A stretch of DNA of 64,000 bases from Arthrobacter sp. NicSoilB8 (GTDB taxonomy: Bacteria > Actinomycetota > Actinomycetes > Actinomycetales > Micrococcaceae), in the NCBI RefSeq assembly GCF_019977355.1, contig NZ_AP024655.1, forward strand, positions 4,774,001 to 4,838,000. The letters run 5' to 3'. The notes below the pieces were generated by a model, which was not told the DNA's origin, did not search any database, and was given only the letters and a program-made list of their open reading frames with translations. Shown here in pieces: positions 32,719-41,569 of the stretch. A program made the translations under genes and the position numbers. Within the stretch, counting starts at the first letter, position 1. Every line of letters starts with the position of its first letter.

Positions 32719-34047
32719 ATGTCAACGTCGTCATTGGACAAGTCGTCCTCGGGGAAGAAATCACGGTGGCCGGTATGGCTCTGCTGGCTGGCCATGGTGC
32801 TGGACGGCTTTGACCTGGTGGTCCTCGGCACGGTCATCCCGACCCTGATCAAGTCGCACGAACTTGGCTTCGACGCAGTCGGCGCGACGTTCGCAGCCAC
32901 CATCTCGCTGGTAGGCGTGGGCCTCGGCGCGCTCTTCATTGCCCCGCTCTCGGACCGCCTTGGCCGGCGGAACCTGCTGGTGGCGTGCGTGACCTGGTTC
33001 TCCATCTTCACTATCGCCGTCGTCTTCGCACCGAACGTGGCATGGTTCAGCACGTTCCGGCTGCTGGCCGGCCTCGGCCTGGGCGCCTGCCTGCCCGCCG
33101 CGCTGGCCTACATGAACGACTACGCCCCGGCCGGAACGGCCGGAAAGTCCACCACCCGGACCATGACCGGATACCACGTCGGTGCTGTGGCCACCGCGTT
33201 CCTGGCCCTCATGGTCATCCCGAGCTGGCGCACCATGTTCGTCGTGGGCGGCCTGGCCGGCTTCGCCCTGGCCCCCTTCCTCTGGTTCAAGCTTCCGGAA
33301 ACCCTCCCGCCGGTGATCCACATCCCCGCCGCGGCGAAGTCCCCGGCAGGCGCCGCGGTCCCTGCCGGCGTCCCGGCCCGCGCGGGGGCCGCTCACGCCG
33401 GTGCGGCCGCGCCTGCGGAAGAACGCGCGAGCTTCCGGGACCTGGGCCGCAAGCCCTACCCGCTGATCGCCGCCGGCGTGGCCGTCGCGTCCTTCATGGG
33501 ACTGCTGCTGGTCTACGGCCTGAACACCTGGCTGCCGCAGCTCATGGCCTCCGCCGGCTACAGCCTGAACGCCGGCCTCGCCCTGCTCCTGGTCCTCAAC
33601 GTGGGCGCCGTGGTGGGTCTCCTGATCGCCGGAGTCCTGGCCGACCGGCACGGCACCAAGAGGATCGTCCTGCTCTGGTTCGGGCTCTCCGCCGTGTTCC
33701 TTGCCGCGCTCAGCATCCAGATCCAGAACGAAGTCGTGCTGTATGCCGCCGTCTTCGTCACCGGCGTGTTCGTGTTCAGCTCCCAGGTCCTGGTCTACGC
33801 CTGGGTCAGCCAGCTCGTCCCGGTCCGACTGCGCGGCACCGCCCTGGGCTTCGCTGCGGGCGTGGGCAGGCTGGGGGCCATTCTGGGCCCGGCCGTCACC
33901 GGCACGCTGGTCGCCGCAGGCATCGCCTACCCGTGGGGCTTCTACGTCTTCGCCGGCGCGGCGGTCCTGGCGGTTCTCGCCCTCGCCTTCGTGCCGCAGA
34001 CCGTTGACGCAACGTCGCGCACCGGCGCCGGCGTCGGGCACTCCTAG
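32719..34047 (+). CDS. pcaK: aromatic acid:H+ symporter (AAHS family, PcaK-like)
   Basis: Inner membrane MFS transporter of 442 residues with twelve hydrophobic segments. The AAHS hallmark DGFDLVVLGTVIPTL is in the first transmembrane segment (aspartates needed for aromatic acid uptake in PcaK), and the cytoplasmic loop motif LSDRLGRRNLLVA follows helix 2; a matching loop is at LADRHGTKRIV. The central loop between helices 6 and 7 is long and Ala/Pro-rich. It is divergent from the IclR regulator and pobA, so 4-hydroxybenzoate and/or protocatechuate uptake is the likely role. Its stop overlaps the convergent FUSC gene. Confidence 0.92.
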   Translation: MSTSSLDKSSSGKKSRWPVWLCWLAMVLDGFDLVVLGTVIPTLIKSHELGFDAVGATFAATISLVGVGLGALFIAPLSDRLGRRNLLVACVTWFSIFTIAVVFAPNVAWFSTFRLLAGLGLGACLPAALAYMNDYAPAGTAGKSTTRTMTGYHVGAVATAFLALMVIPSWRTMFVVGGLAGFALAPFLWFKLPETLPPVIHIPAAAKSPAGAAVPAGVPARAGAAHAGAAAPAEERASFRDLGRKPYPLIAAGVAVASFMGLLLVYGLNTWLPQLMASAGYSLNAGLALLLVLNVGAVVGLLIAGVLADRHGTKRIVLLWFGLSAVFLAALSIQIQNEVVLYAAVFVTGVFVFSSQVLVYAWVSQLVPVRLRGTALGFAAGVGRLGAILGPAVTGTLVAAGIAYPWGFYVFAGAAVLAVLALAFVPQTVDATSRTGAGVGHS

Positions 34048-35126
34048 GAGATGCGCCTTTGCGCCGCCGTCCCGCGGAGCGCCCCCACGCGGCGCCATGC
34101 GCCAGGCGCCAGCACGACGGCGATGCCGACGGCGGCGCCGATGACGGTCTCCACGATTCTGTCGCGGAGCAGGATCCCGGGCGGCACGGGCGCCACGAGG
34201 AGCGTTGAAGTCAGTGCCAGCGGGGTGACGAAGACCTGCGCCAGCATGTACTGCCGCGCGATGAACATCTCCGCGCCGAACTGGCATGCGGCGATCACCA
34301 GCACTGTCTGCCAGGGCGTCGGCTGCAGGAGCAGGATCCCGGCGAGCAATACCAGCCCCAGTGCGGTGCCCGCGATGCGCTGGAGGCCCCGGCTGACGCG
34401 GTGCCGGGTGGTGTGCCCCACAAGCGGGACGACGGCGGCTACCATCGCCCAGTAGTTGTGGCCGACCCCGAGCCACTCGCCGGCCAAGGTCCCCAGCGTC
34501 CCGGCGAGGCCTGCCGCCACGAGGTAGCCCGCGCTTTCCTGCCATGCGGCGCGCTTCTCCCCCGGCGTCAGCCTGGCAGGTCTCGTGCGCACCCACGGGG
34601 TCCGGCGGCTCCGGGCCACCCGTGAGGACTGGCCGACCAGCAGGGAGAAGGCGACCGTGAGTACCGCCACCAGCATGCATTGCCACAGCGGCGGCTGGTT
34701 GGGGATCGACGCGATGGCCGCGAAAGCGAAGATATGGAACAGCGACCCCGCGGGACGCAGGCGCCACAGTGCGACCACCAACGAGCAGGCGCCCGCCACG
34801 ACGGTGGTGGCCACCACCAGGAGCCACGTGGCGCCCTCCGCCGAGAGCCCGGCTGACGCGTCCACACGCGCTGTGAGTGCCGCCAGGAACATCACCACCA
34901 ACATGAGACCGCCGGCCCGCATCTGGAGCGTGAACCGCCTGGCGTGCGGCTCGTTGCGGCCGTAGATCCCGGTGAAGGCGCCGAAGGAGGCGAAGATGGC
35001 GAGATCCAGGCGGCCCAGCAGCACCAGGGTGATCAGCGGCACGAAGACGCCCACGGCGCAGCGCAGGGCGACCTGGTGGTCCTTGTTGCCCGGGGCGATG
35101 GTGAACATGTCGGCGAACAGCTTCAC
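34044..35126 (-). CDS. FUSC family membrane protein
   Basis: A 360-residue membrane protein. About eight to ten hydrophobic segments in two blocks fit the fusaric-acid-resistance/aromatic-acid efflux (FUSC) fold: VPLITLVLLGRLDLAIFASF near the N terminus, and in the second block VGHNYWAMVAAVVPLVGHTT and QRIAGTALGLVLLAGILLL, typical of the FUSC_2 half. The GTG at 35126 follows TAAGG; the frame is open 77 codons further but upstream sequence is low-complexity Arg-rich and lacks a site. An efflux role for aromatic acids is plausible next to a PcaK-like importer but unproven. Its stop codon overlaps the transporter's. Confidence 0.82.
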   Translation of the reverse strand: MKLFADMFTIAPGNKDHQVALRCAVGVFVPLITLVLLGRLDLAIFASFGAFTGIYGRNEPHARRFTLQMRAGGLMLVVMFLAALTARVDASAGLSAEGATWLLVVATTVVAGACSLVVALWRLRPAGSLFHIFAFAAIASIPNQPPLWQCMLVAVLTVAFSLLVGQSSRVARSRRTPWVRTRPARLTPGEKRAAWQESAGYLVAAGLAGTLGTLAGEWLGVGHNYWAMVAAVVPLVGHTTRHRVSRGLQRIAGTALGLVLLAGILLLQPTPWQTVLVIAACQFGAEMFIARQYMLAQVFVTPLALTSTLLVAPVPPGILLRDRIVETVIGAAVGIAVVLAPGAWRRVGALRGTAAQRRIS

Positions 35127-35384
35127 TGCGCCGGCCTTAGGGCGTCGGGCGCACGGCGAAATGCTTTCATGGGCAGGCTCCCACGGGCGCGGTTGTTCAT
35201 AGGTTCGGGCGCCTTTCGTTGCAGTCGGGGTATTACGACGGCGGCGTTGGCATCCACGACGGAGTTTACGCCCGAACGGCGCCGCGGCGGCATCGGAATC
35301 CGTTGATCGGGATCGGCCGGGCGCCCGCGAAGTGGTAGCGTCGACCGGTTGAATCAAGCCAGCAATGCACCCCGGAGGTTCCCC

Positions 35385-35885
35385 ATGCTCAAAGGATTTA
35401 AGGATTTCATCCTGCGCGGCAACGTGATCGAACTGTCCATCGCCGTCGTGGTCGGCACAGCCTTCACGGCCTTGGTCAGCGCCTTCACCTCAAACGTCGT
35501 CAACCCGATCCTCGCTGCCGCCGGCGGCGTCGAGACCCACGGCCTGGGCTTCTACGTCTGGCCGGGCAACGATAAGACGTTCGTCAACATCGGCGCCGTG
35601 GTGACGGCCTTCCTGACCTTCCTCATCACCGCCGCGGTGGTGTATTTCATCTTCGTGGCCCCCATGAACCGGATCAACAGGATGGTCAAGAACCGGCTCA
35701 GCGCAGCCGAGCCCGAGGAAGAACCGATCCCTGCCGACACCGCGCTGCTGGCCGAGATCCGCGATTTGCTGGCCACGCTGGCTGGTCCGGAATCCGACAG
35801 CGGCCGCGCCGGCGCCGGGGAGCGCCCGGACGGGATCACGCCGTCGGCCGTCCCTGCCGGAGTCGCGAGCCGCCGCGAGTCCTAA
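35385..35885 (+). CDS. mscL: large-conductance mechanosensitive channel
   Basis: Membrane channel that opens under turgor stress. 166 residues, with the conserved N terminus MLKGFKDFILRGNVIELSIA and first transmembrane helix through FTSNVVNPI, a periplasmic loop, and the second helix FLTFLITAAVVYFIFVAP. A C-terminal helix (LLAEIRDLLATL) matches the cytoplasmic bundle. The periplasmic loop is short and the tail is longer than in E. coli. CGGAGG lies six bases before the ATG at 35385; twelve more upstream codons are open but not conserved. Confidence 0.94.
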   Translation: MLKGFKDFILRGNVIELSIAVVVGTAFTALVSAFTSNVVNPILAAAGGVETHGLGFYVWPGNDKTFVNIGAVVTAFLTFLITAAVVYFIFVAPMNRINRMVKNRLSAAEPEEEPIPADTALLAEIRDLLATLAGPESDSGRAGAGERPDGITPSAVPAGVASRRES

Positions 35886-36092
35886 GGCTCCGGAAGCCGT
35901 GCCACGGAGGCACTCATGGCGACGGCGCCCCCTCCCGGAGCGCCTGCAGCAGGGGTGGCCGCTGAGTCGGCGCCCATCCCGTCAAGGACGCTTGTCGTCC
36001 ATTCTTTGCATGCCCTATGGCGGGCAGGTGGTCCGGGGTACTTTGATCTAGACGCCCCCGCCGTTCGGGCCTGGGTGCCGAGGAGGAACACC

Positions 36093-36686
36093 GTGCCGGA
36101 TGTTCGCTGGAACCACGAGCTGGTGGACCAATTGGACTGGCATTTTGCCCATCAGGCCCGGCCGAGGCTGGCCGGGTTGACTGACCACGAGTACTTTTGG
36201 GAGCCGGTTCCGGGCTGGAGTGTCCGACGCAAGGACGCCTCAACGCCTCCGACGGCGCCGGGTACGGGTGATTTCACCATTGATTTCAGCTACCCGGAGC
36301 CCGTTCCTGCTCCGGTGACGACCATTGCCTGGCGCCTGTGCCACATTCTGGTCGGCGTGCTGGGTGCGCGCACGGCATCGCACTTTGGCGGTCCTGCCGT
36401 GGACTACCAGAACTTCGCCTACCCAGACACGGCGGCCCTGGCACTGGACCAACTGGACGAGTTCTACGCCCGGTGGATCCAGGGCGTGAAGAGCCTCCAC
36501 GAGGCGGGGTTGGGGGCACCCTGCGGCCCGGCCGAAGGTCCGTTCGCCGATGCCCCCATGGCAGCACTGGTCCTGCACATCAACCGCGAGATGATCCATC
36601 ACCTGGCCGAGATCGCCCTGCTCCGCGACCTCTATGCGCACCGCCACTTGCTGCACCGCGGCCCGGAGGGTGGACAAGGCCTGTAG
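36093..36686 (+). CDS. DinB-like four-helix metalloenzyme family protein
   Basis: A 197-residue protein of the DinB/mycothiol-transferase type four-helix fold. The three metal-ligand histidines are visible: VDQLDWHFAHQARPRL near residue 15, WRLCHILVGVLG near residue 84 and HINREMIHHLAEI near residue 165. In actinobacteria such proteins often use mycothiol or bacillithiol to modify toxic compounds, but substrate is unknown here. The start is the GTG at 36093 with GAGGA five bases upstream; the frame is open to 35916 without a site. Single gene after mscL. Confidence 0.82.
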   Translation: MPDVRWNHELVDQLDWHFAHQARPRLAGLTDHEYFWEPVPGWSVRRKDASTPPTAPGTGDFTIDFSYPEPVPAPVTTIAWRLCHILVGVLGARTASHFGGPAVDYQNFAYPDTAALALDQLDEFYARWIQGVKSLHEAGLGAPCGPAEGPFADAPMAALVLHINREMIHHLAEIALLRDLYAHRHLLHRGPEGGQGL

Positions 36687-36769
36687 CGGGCTTCCTTCCG
36701 GCCCCGCCCGGTCCGAAACCGTCACCCGGCGGCAACCCGGCCGAAACAGCGGGCCGGAATCATGGGAGC

Positions 36770-37699
36770 ATGACGCGCAACGCCCACGGCAAGACCCCAG
36801 GCAAGGCCCTAAGCAAGACTCACAGCAAGACCCCAGGCAAGACTCACAGCAAGACTCACCGCCCGGCCACCTCCGAGTTGAGCTGCGAGGTGTGCGGCCA
36901 AATGCCCGAACCGACCAAGGCGCGGCTGACCCTGGCCAATATCGCCGTGATGCTTCCCATCGAATTGCTGGTGCATGCGGCCGTGGTCGGAACTCACCTG
37001 CCATATGTTGCCAAGGTCCTGGTTCTGACCATGACCGCGACCATCCTGGTGATCTGGGTGGCCGAACCCTCGGCGGCCCGGATGCTCAGGGGCTGGCTGC
37101 ATGCCCCGGCCCTGCGCCACCGCAAACGGCTCGTCGCCGCGCCCGCCCTGTGGCGGGCCCGGACCATCCTGAAGGACAGGCCCGGGTCGCTGCAAAAGCT
37201 CACCCAGGCCCTGGCCGGGCTCGAGACGAACATCCTCAGCATCCACGTCCACCCCGTGACTGGCGGCGTGCTGGACGAGTTTGTGCTCTCCGCACCGGGT
37301 GAAGTCCGCGAGGCCGAACTCCTGCGCGCCCTGCGGGCGGGCGGCGGAGCTGATCCGCATGTCTGGCCCACCACGGCCCTGGCCATGGCCGACGGCCAGA
37401 CAGGGGCGCTGAGCCTGGCCGCCCGGATCGCCGCCAGTCCCGAGGAACTGCCGCTGGCCGTCGCGGAACTTCTGCGGGCCCGGATCGTCACGGGCCCCGG
37501 CACCGGCAACACCGAACTGGCGCCGGCCGCGGCGGACGGGACACTCCTGAAGATTCCCACGGCGTGGCACGGACCCATTACATTCTCCCGGCCCGGCGAG
37601 CCGTTCACGCCGGCCGAATCAGCCCGCGCGCACCGGCTGGCCGAACTCGCCGAGATCCTGGCGCACCGGCCGGCAGCGCCGTCCCATTCCGGGCCTTAG
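36770..37699 (+). CDS. ACT-domain protein with N-terminal repeat and two membrane segments
   Basis: A 309-residue protein. Residues 7-30 are six tetrapeptides made by the 12-bp repeats at 36788-36859 (GKTP, GKAL, SKTH and so on), very basic. Residues about 56-98 form two hydrophobic segments (IAVMLPIELLVHAAVVGTHL, VLVLTMTATILVIWVAEP). From residue 135 an ACT-like domain reads RTILKDRPGSLQKLTQALAG and LETNILSIHVHPV, followed by a region with a second ACT-like fold. The gene is convergent with the glycosyltransferase operon, nine bases apart. A ligand-binding membrane regulator is plausible. I do not recognise an assigned family beyond ACT. Confidence 0.72.
   Translation: MTRNAHGKTPGKALSKTHSKTPGKTHSKTHRPATSELSCEVCGQMPEPTKARLTLANIAVMLPIELLVHAAVVGTHLPYVAKVLVLTMTATILVIWVAEPSAARMLRGWLHAPALRHRKRLVAAPALWRARTILKDRPGSLQKLTQALAGLETNILSIHVHPVTGGVLDEFVLSAPGEVREAELLRALRAGGGADPHVWPTTALAMADGQTGALSLAARIAASPEELPLAVAELLRARIVTGPGTGNTELAPAAADGTLLKIPTAWHGPITFSRPGEPFTPAESARAHRLAELAEILAHRPAAPSHSGP
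36788..36859 (+). repeat. six in-frame 12-bp tandem repeats
   Basis: Units at 36788, 36800, 36812, 36824, 36836 and 36848, alternating GGCAAGACCCCA-like and AGCAAGACTCAC-like sequences. They encode basic tetrapeptides at the N terminus of the ACT-domain protein. Unit length is a multiple of three, so copy-number change keeps the frame. Confidence 0.9.
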
Positions 37700-37708
37700 C
37701 GGCAGCCG

Positions 37709-40438
37709 CTAACCCACCGGAGCGGCAGGAGCTGGGCCGGACTGAAGCGGACGGGCTCCCGTTACCGGTACCGGACCGGCCGTGCCGGTACGGCCGGAAC
37801 CGGACACGCTGTGAGAGCCGGCGTGGGAACTATTGAGGGGGTCGTGGCTGGCTGCCGCGGGTCGGCGGCTGCTTTCGTCCCGTTCCCACCCGCCGGCTGG
37901 CACGGAGCCCCGGCGGCCGGCCACTGCGAACCCCAGATACACTGCCGCGTTGACGGCGGAGAGCGGGCCGTGGATGGACTGCGCCACTTCCTTGAGCGTT
38001 CCGCGGGCCGTACTGCGCCGTCCTTCCATGCGGTTTTGCTGGGCGTTGCCGCGGTAGACCCGGTTGAGCACGGCCAACTGGGCACTTGGGGTTCGCGGGG
38101 GGCGCACCACCACGGGTTCCACGTCGAGGACGGCTTTCTCCGAGGGCGTGAAGAGACGGTCCACGAAGAGGTCGTCGGCGATCACATTGGGGAACTCCGC
38201 AAACCGTGTATGTCCCTGCTCCGAGAGGCCATAGGCGCCCGCCGACCAGAGCCCGCTCCGTGCCGACGGCAGCCGCCGGCGCGTTCCGTAGTAGGCGTGG
38301 ATCAGCGGATGGGCCTCCTGCAGGTCGAACCGGACTGCCGGGCGCGCCGCCAGGAGGCCACCGGGAGCCAGGGCTGCCAGTACGTCCCTGACCGCAGCCG
38401 GGGTGATCTCGATGTCCGCATCCAAGTACAGCCTTGGCCACACGGTGGCGGCGGCGTCGCCGGCGTTCAGGGCGGCGGACTTGGACGCCTGCTCAATCTC
38501 CAGCACCCTCACGCCGTCGAATCCGCGCGCGATCTCGGCCGTGTCGTCAACGCAGCCGTTGCAGACCACGAACACGTCGATCACTCCGGCTGCGGCCAGG
38601 GGAGCCAGCGGAGCCAGCGTCCGGCCGATCACCTGGGACTCGTTGTGGGCCGGGATGATCACCGCACCGTGCGGGAAGTCGTCAACCTTCACCTGCGAGG
38701 TGGGCCCCGGCAGGCGGGCCCAGAGGTGTTCGTTCAGGACGGTCCGCAGTACACCCTTGCGGTCGGCCTTCCAGCACCGGAGAGCCTCGGACAGCACCAC
38801 GGCGCCGTGGAAGGCAGCCGCGTAGGCTGCCGAATGGTATTTGCGGACGTAGCGGACGGAGTTGACCGCCAGCAGTGCATTCAGCTCCGGCGCCGCGCCG
38901 GATCCGCCACCCACATGGGTCATGGTCGCAGCAGGTTCGTACCAGACGGTTTCCCCCAGCATCCGCAGCCGCCGGAAGAAATCGACCTCTTCGGAGTACA
39001 GGAAATACGATTCGTCCCACGGGAGCGCGTCTGCCACCGCACGCCGCACCATAAGCGCGGCGCCCGTCGCCCACTGGACGGGGTGGGGGTGGGCGTAGCT
39101 TTCCGCATCGAAGTCGCTCGTGGCGAGCCACGCCGGCCGGGTGCCAGCGCGCCGGCCCAAAAGGGCATCACCGACAGCCCGCGTAATGCTTGGTTCGCGG
39201 CGCAGCGTAGGGCTGAGCGCCCCGGTGGGATCGAGCAGCCGGGGAACCACGGCGCCGGCCCGTGAGGCCTGGAGTCGAAGCTGCAATGTCTTCAGGCTGC
39301 CTTCTTCAACGCGGAGGTCGGGGTTGAGCACCAGGACGGCGGCCGAGTCGCCGGCCCGCCGCATGGCGGCGTTGATGCCGGCGGAGTATCCCAGGTTGCC
39401 GCCGGTGGAGAAGGCGATGACGTCCGGGTGACGGCGGCGGACCAGCCCCAGGGTCCCGTCGCGGGAGGAGTTGTCCGCGACCAGCACGCGCAGGGTCAGA
39501 TCCCGCGTTTCCGCGCGCAGGCTGGTCAGCAGGCCGTTGATGTCCCGGGAACTGTTGTAGGTGACGACGACGACCGCGACGTCCGCCGATCCGTCCGGCC
39601 CGGTGAAACGGCCGGGGGTCCGCTCGGCGGGCACGCCGGCGCTCGGGTGTTCAGGGAGGGTGGGGGGAAGCGTGCAGGACTGCGTCCGGAGCTTGAGGTA
39701 CGCGGGAGGCCCGTCGACCAGGTAGCGTCCGGCCAGGCGCCGGGGCTCCAAGGCCAGCCGGTAGCCCCATTCCAGTCCGTGGTCGCTCACCCACTGCGGT
39801 GCGCGGCTCACCCTGCCGGCCAGGAAATCGACGGCCGCACCGAAGCCCAGGAGGACGCCCGCGCCGGTGAGCCCTGCGTACCGGTCCATCCAGAGCTCCT
39901 GGCGGGGCTTGCCCAGGCCGACGAAAAGGATCTGCGCAGCGGAGCTGGCAATGCTGCCGGCGATCCGTTGCGACGCGACGGCGGAGGCGAGGTCGTCCCG
40001 GCACGGCGACCACATTCCCGCGACTTTGAGCCGCGGATGCTCCCGGGCGATTTTGGCCGCCAGGAGCCGGTGGCTCTCTTCGGACCCGCCAAGGAAGCCC
40101 ACCCGAAGCCCCCGTTCTTCCGCGCGGGCCAAGAGCGGAGCCGCGAGGTCGCTGCCGGCCAGGCGTGGCCAGCGGCGCTTCGTGAGCCGCTGGGACTGGG
40201 CAACAAGGGGTGCGCCGTCAAGCAGATAGAGCCAGTCCGCCGTGCTCGCGGGGTCCGCGTGCAGGGTTCCCGCCCAGCGTCCCCCGGTGCCGAAATGATG
40301 GAGGTGGTCCAGGTTCACCGACGCCACGGCCAGCGGGCGGACGCCGGGCCCGGCCGCCCTGGCCAGAATGACGTCCAGGGCCGCCTCCGGATCCACAAGA
40401 TCCACGGGGGTGCCGCCCAAAACCACTTTGTCAGTCAT
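37709..40438 (-). CDS. triple glycosyltransferase: WecB/TagA/CpsF - GT2 - GT2 fusion
   Basis: A 909-residue protein joining three enzymes. Residues 1-250 are a WecB/TagA/CpsF (GT26) domain: YLLDGAPLV near 71, AGSDLAAPLLARAEERGLRV near 93 and VGLGKPRQELWMDRYAG near 173. Residues 286-540 are a GT2 domain: VVVVTYNSSRDING, ADNSSRDGT, NPDLRVEEGS, and SEEVDFFRRLR with the acidic base. Residues 588-830 are a second GT2: VIIPAHNESQVIGRT, VCNGCVDDT, LYLDADIEI with the DxD-like motif. The 3' 60 residues are Ser/Pro/Gly-rich. No transmembrane segment is obvious. It is the last gene of the sugar operon, 14 bases after the VanZ-acetyltransferase gene. Each domain alone is familiar; the three-in-one arrangement I do not recognise. 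Confidence 0.88.
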   Translation of the reverse strand: MTDKVVLGGTPVDLVDPEAALDVILARAAGPGVRPLAVASVNLDHLHHFGTGGRWAGTLHADPASTADWLYLLDGAPLVAQSQRLTKRRWPRLAGSDLAAPLLARAEERGLRVGFLGGSEESHRLLAAKIAREHPRLKVAGMWSPCRDDLASAVASQRIAGSIASSAAQILFVGLGKPRQELWMDRYAGLTGAGVLLGFGAAVDFLAGRVSRAPQWVSDHGLEWGYRLALEPRRLAGRYLVDGPPAYLKLRTQSCTLPPTLPEHPSAGVPAERTPGRFTGPDGSADVAVVVVTYNSSRDINGLLTSLRAETRDLTLRVLVADNSSRDGTLGLVRRRHPDVIAFSTGGNLGYSAGINAAMRRAGDSAAVLVLNPDLRVEEGSLKTLQLRLQASRAGAVVPRLLDPTGALSPTLRREPSITRAVGDALLGRRAGTRPAWLATSDFDAESYAHPHPVQWATGAALMVRRAVADALPWDESYFLYSEEVDFFRRLRMLGETVWYEPAATMTHVGGGSGAAPELNALLAVNSVRYVRKYHSAAYAAAFHGAVVLSEALRCWKADRKGVLRTVLNEHLWARLPGPTSQVKVDDFPHGAVIIPAHNESQVIGRTLAPLAPLAAAGVIDVFVVCNGCVDDTAEIARGFDGVRVLEIEQASKSAALNAGDAAATVWPRLYLDADIEITPAAVRDVLAALAPGGLLAARPAVRFDLQEAHPLIHAYYGTRRRLPSARSGLWSAGAYGLSEQGHTRFAEFPNVIADDLFVDRLFTPSEKAVLDVEPVVVRPPRTPSAQLAVLNRVYRGNAQQNRMEGRRSTARGTLKEVAQSIHGPLSAVNAAVYLGFAVAGRRGSVPAGGWERDESSRRPAAASHDPLNSSHAGSHSVSGSGRTGTAGPVPVTGARPLQSGPAPAAPVG

Positions 40439-40452
40439 TAGTCATCGCCCCC

Positions 40453-41565
40453 TCAGGAGATCTTCTCGGGCTGCAGCTGCCCGTTGGATTCGACGTAACG
40501 GCGCCCGGTGACCGGGCACAGCCAGCTTCCGCCATCGTCCTGCTTCAACGGATGCCCGGCCTGACCCACCCAGCCCATCTGCCGTGCGGGCACGCCGGCA
40601 ACCACGGCGAAAGCCGGCACATCCTTGGTCACGACGGCGCCTGCCGCCACGGTGGCCCACTCGCCGATGCAGACGGGAGCGATGCACACGGCGCGGGCAC
40701 CAATGGAGGCGCCTTCACCGATGGTGACCCCCACGGCCACCCAGTCATCGGAGCCCTTGAGCGTACCGTCGGGGGTGATGGCCCTCGGGTGCTGATCGTT
40801 GGTCAGCACTGCCGCGGGACCGACGAAAACGCCGTTGGCCAGGCGGGCGGGCTCATAGACCAGCGCATAGTTTTGCAGCTTGCAGTTGTCCCCGACCTGC
40901 ACCCCGGGTCCGACGTACGCGCCCCGGCCGATGTTGCAGTTCTTGCCCAGAACCGCGCCCTCGCGGATCTGGGAGAGATGCCAGATCCGGGTGCCTTCGC
41001 CGATGCTGGCGGTGTCGGCCACGTCTGCCGAGTCGGCCACCGTTGTCATGTCGCTCCTGCCGTTGGGGGTTCCCGGACCTGGGTCGGGCTGAGGATTGCG
41101 TGCCGGCGGCCGTGTGCGTGCCAGCCTGACCACCAGGGCGCCCAGCACCGCGCCGAGGGCATTGTTCACAACGTCCCGGAGGCTGGCCTGGCGCTGGCTG
41201 AGCAGCACGTACTGGACAGCTTCAATCGCCACAGACGTGAAGAGACCCGCGAGGGCGGCCAGCCCCCACCTGCGCACAGGCAGCAGAAGGGCGAGGAAGA
41301 GGCCCAGCGGGAAGAAGAGTATGACGTTGGCTGTGCCCTCCACGACGCCATAGTTGATGCCCGCCGTCAGCGCGTTCTCGTGCAGGGCCGCGAAAACGTC
41401 GTCCAGGAAGCCGGATAGGGGCCGGTCCACCGGGGTGGGCCAGAATCCGATGCAGCCAAGAGCCGCCAGGTAGAGGGTCAGCAACACGAGGATTCCGTGC
41501 CGCGCGTTTGGATTAAGGTTCCGCGGTGAACTCTGCTGGTCCGCGGCTGCAGTGCGGTTTCCCAT
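40453..41565 (-). CDS. VanZ-like membrane domain fused to WbpD/WlbB-like sugar N-acetyltransferase
   Basis: A 370-residue fusion. Residues 1-170 have four hydrophobic segments of VanZ type (ILVLLTLYLAALGCIGFW, NVILFFPLGLFLALLL and SVAIEAVQYVLLSQRQASLR with the conserved arginine stretch). Residues 173-370 are a left-handed beta-helix acetyltransferase: IWHLSQIREGAVLGKNCNIG, NCKLQNYALVYEPARL, GVFVGPAAVLTNDQHPRA, matching the WbpD/WlbB type that acetylates the 3-amino group of UDP-2-acetamido-3-amino sugars. No stop lies between the parts. An ATG at 41049 begins the acetyltransferase with AGGAG four bases upstream, so a 198-residue short form can also be made. The start at 41565 is the first ATG after the preceding stop. 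Confidence 0.85.
   Translation of the reverse strand: MGNRTAAADQQSSPRNLNPNARHGILVLLTLYLAALGCIGFWPTPVDRPLSGFLDDVFAALHENALTAGINYGVVEGTANVILFFPLGLFLALLLPVRRWGLAALAGLFTSVAIEAVQYVLLSQRQASLRDVVNNALGAVLGALVVRLARTRPPARNPQPDPGPGTPNGRSDMTTVADSADVADTASIGEGTRIWHLSQIREGAVLGKNCNIGRGAYVGPGVQVGDNCKLQNYALVYEPARLANGVFVGPAAVLTNDQHPRAITPDGTLKGSDDWVAVGVTIGEGASIGARAVCIAPVCIGEWATVAAGAVVTKDVPAFAVVAGVPARQMGWVGQAGHPLKQDDGGSWLCPVTGRRYVESNGQLQPEKIS
41047..41058 (-). promoter_or_regulatory. internal ribosome binding site and start for the acetyltransferase domain
   Basis: On the minus strand AGGAG (41054-41058), four bases, then ATG (41049-41047). The site sits exactly at the junction between the VanZ and beta-helix domains of an uninterrupted frame. 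The short product would be a complete WbpD-like enzyme. Confidence 0.6.
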
Positions 41566-41569
41566 GGGA

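Noticed and set aside
32761..34827. A 688-residue minus-strand open frame over the aromatic transporter and FUSC genes
   Set aside because: Shadow frame; the translated product is Arg/Gly/His-rich with no domain.
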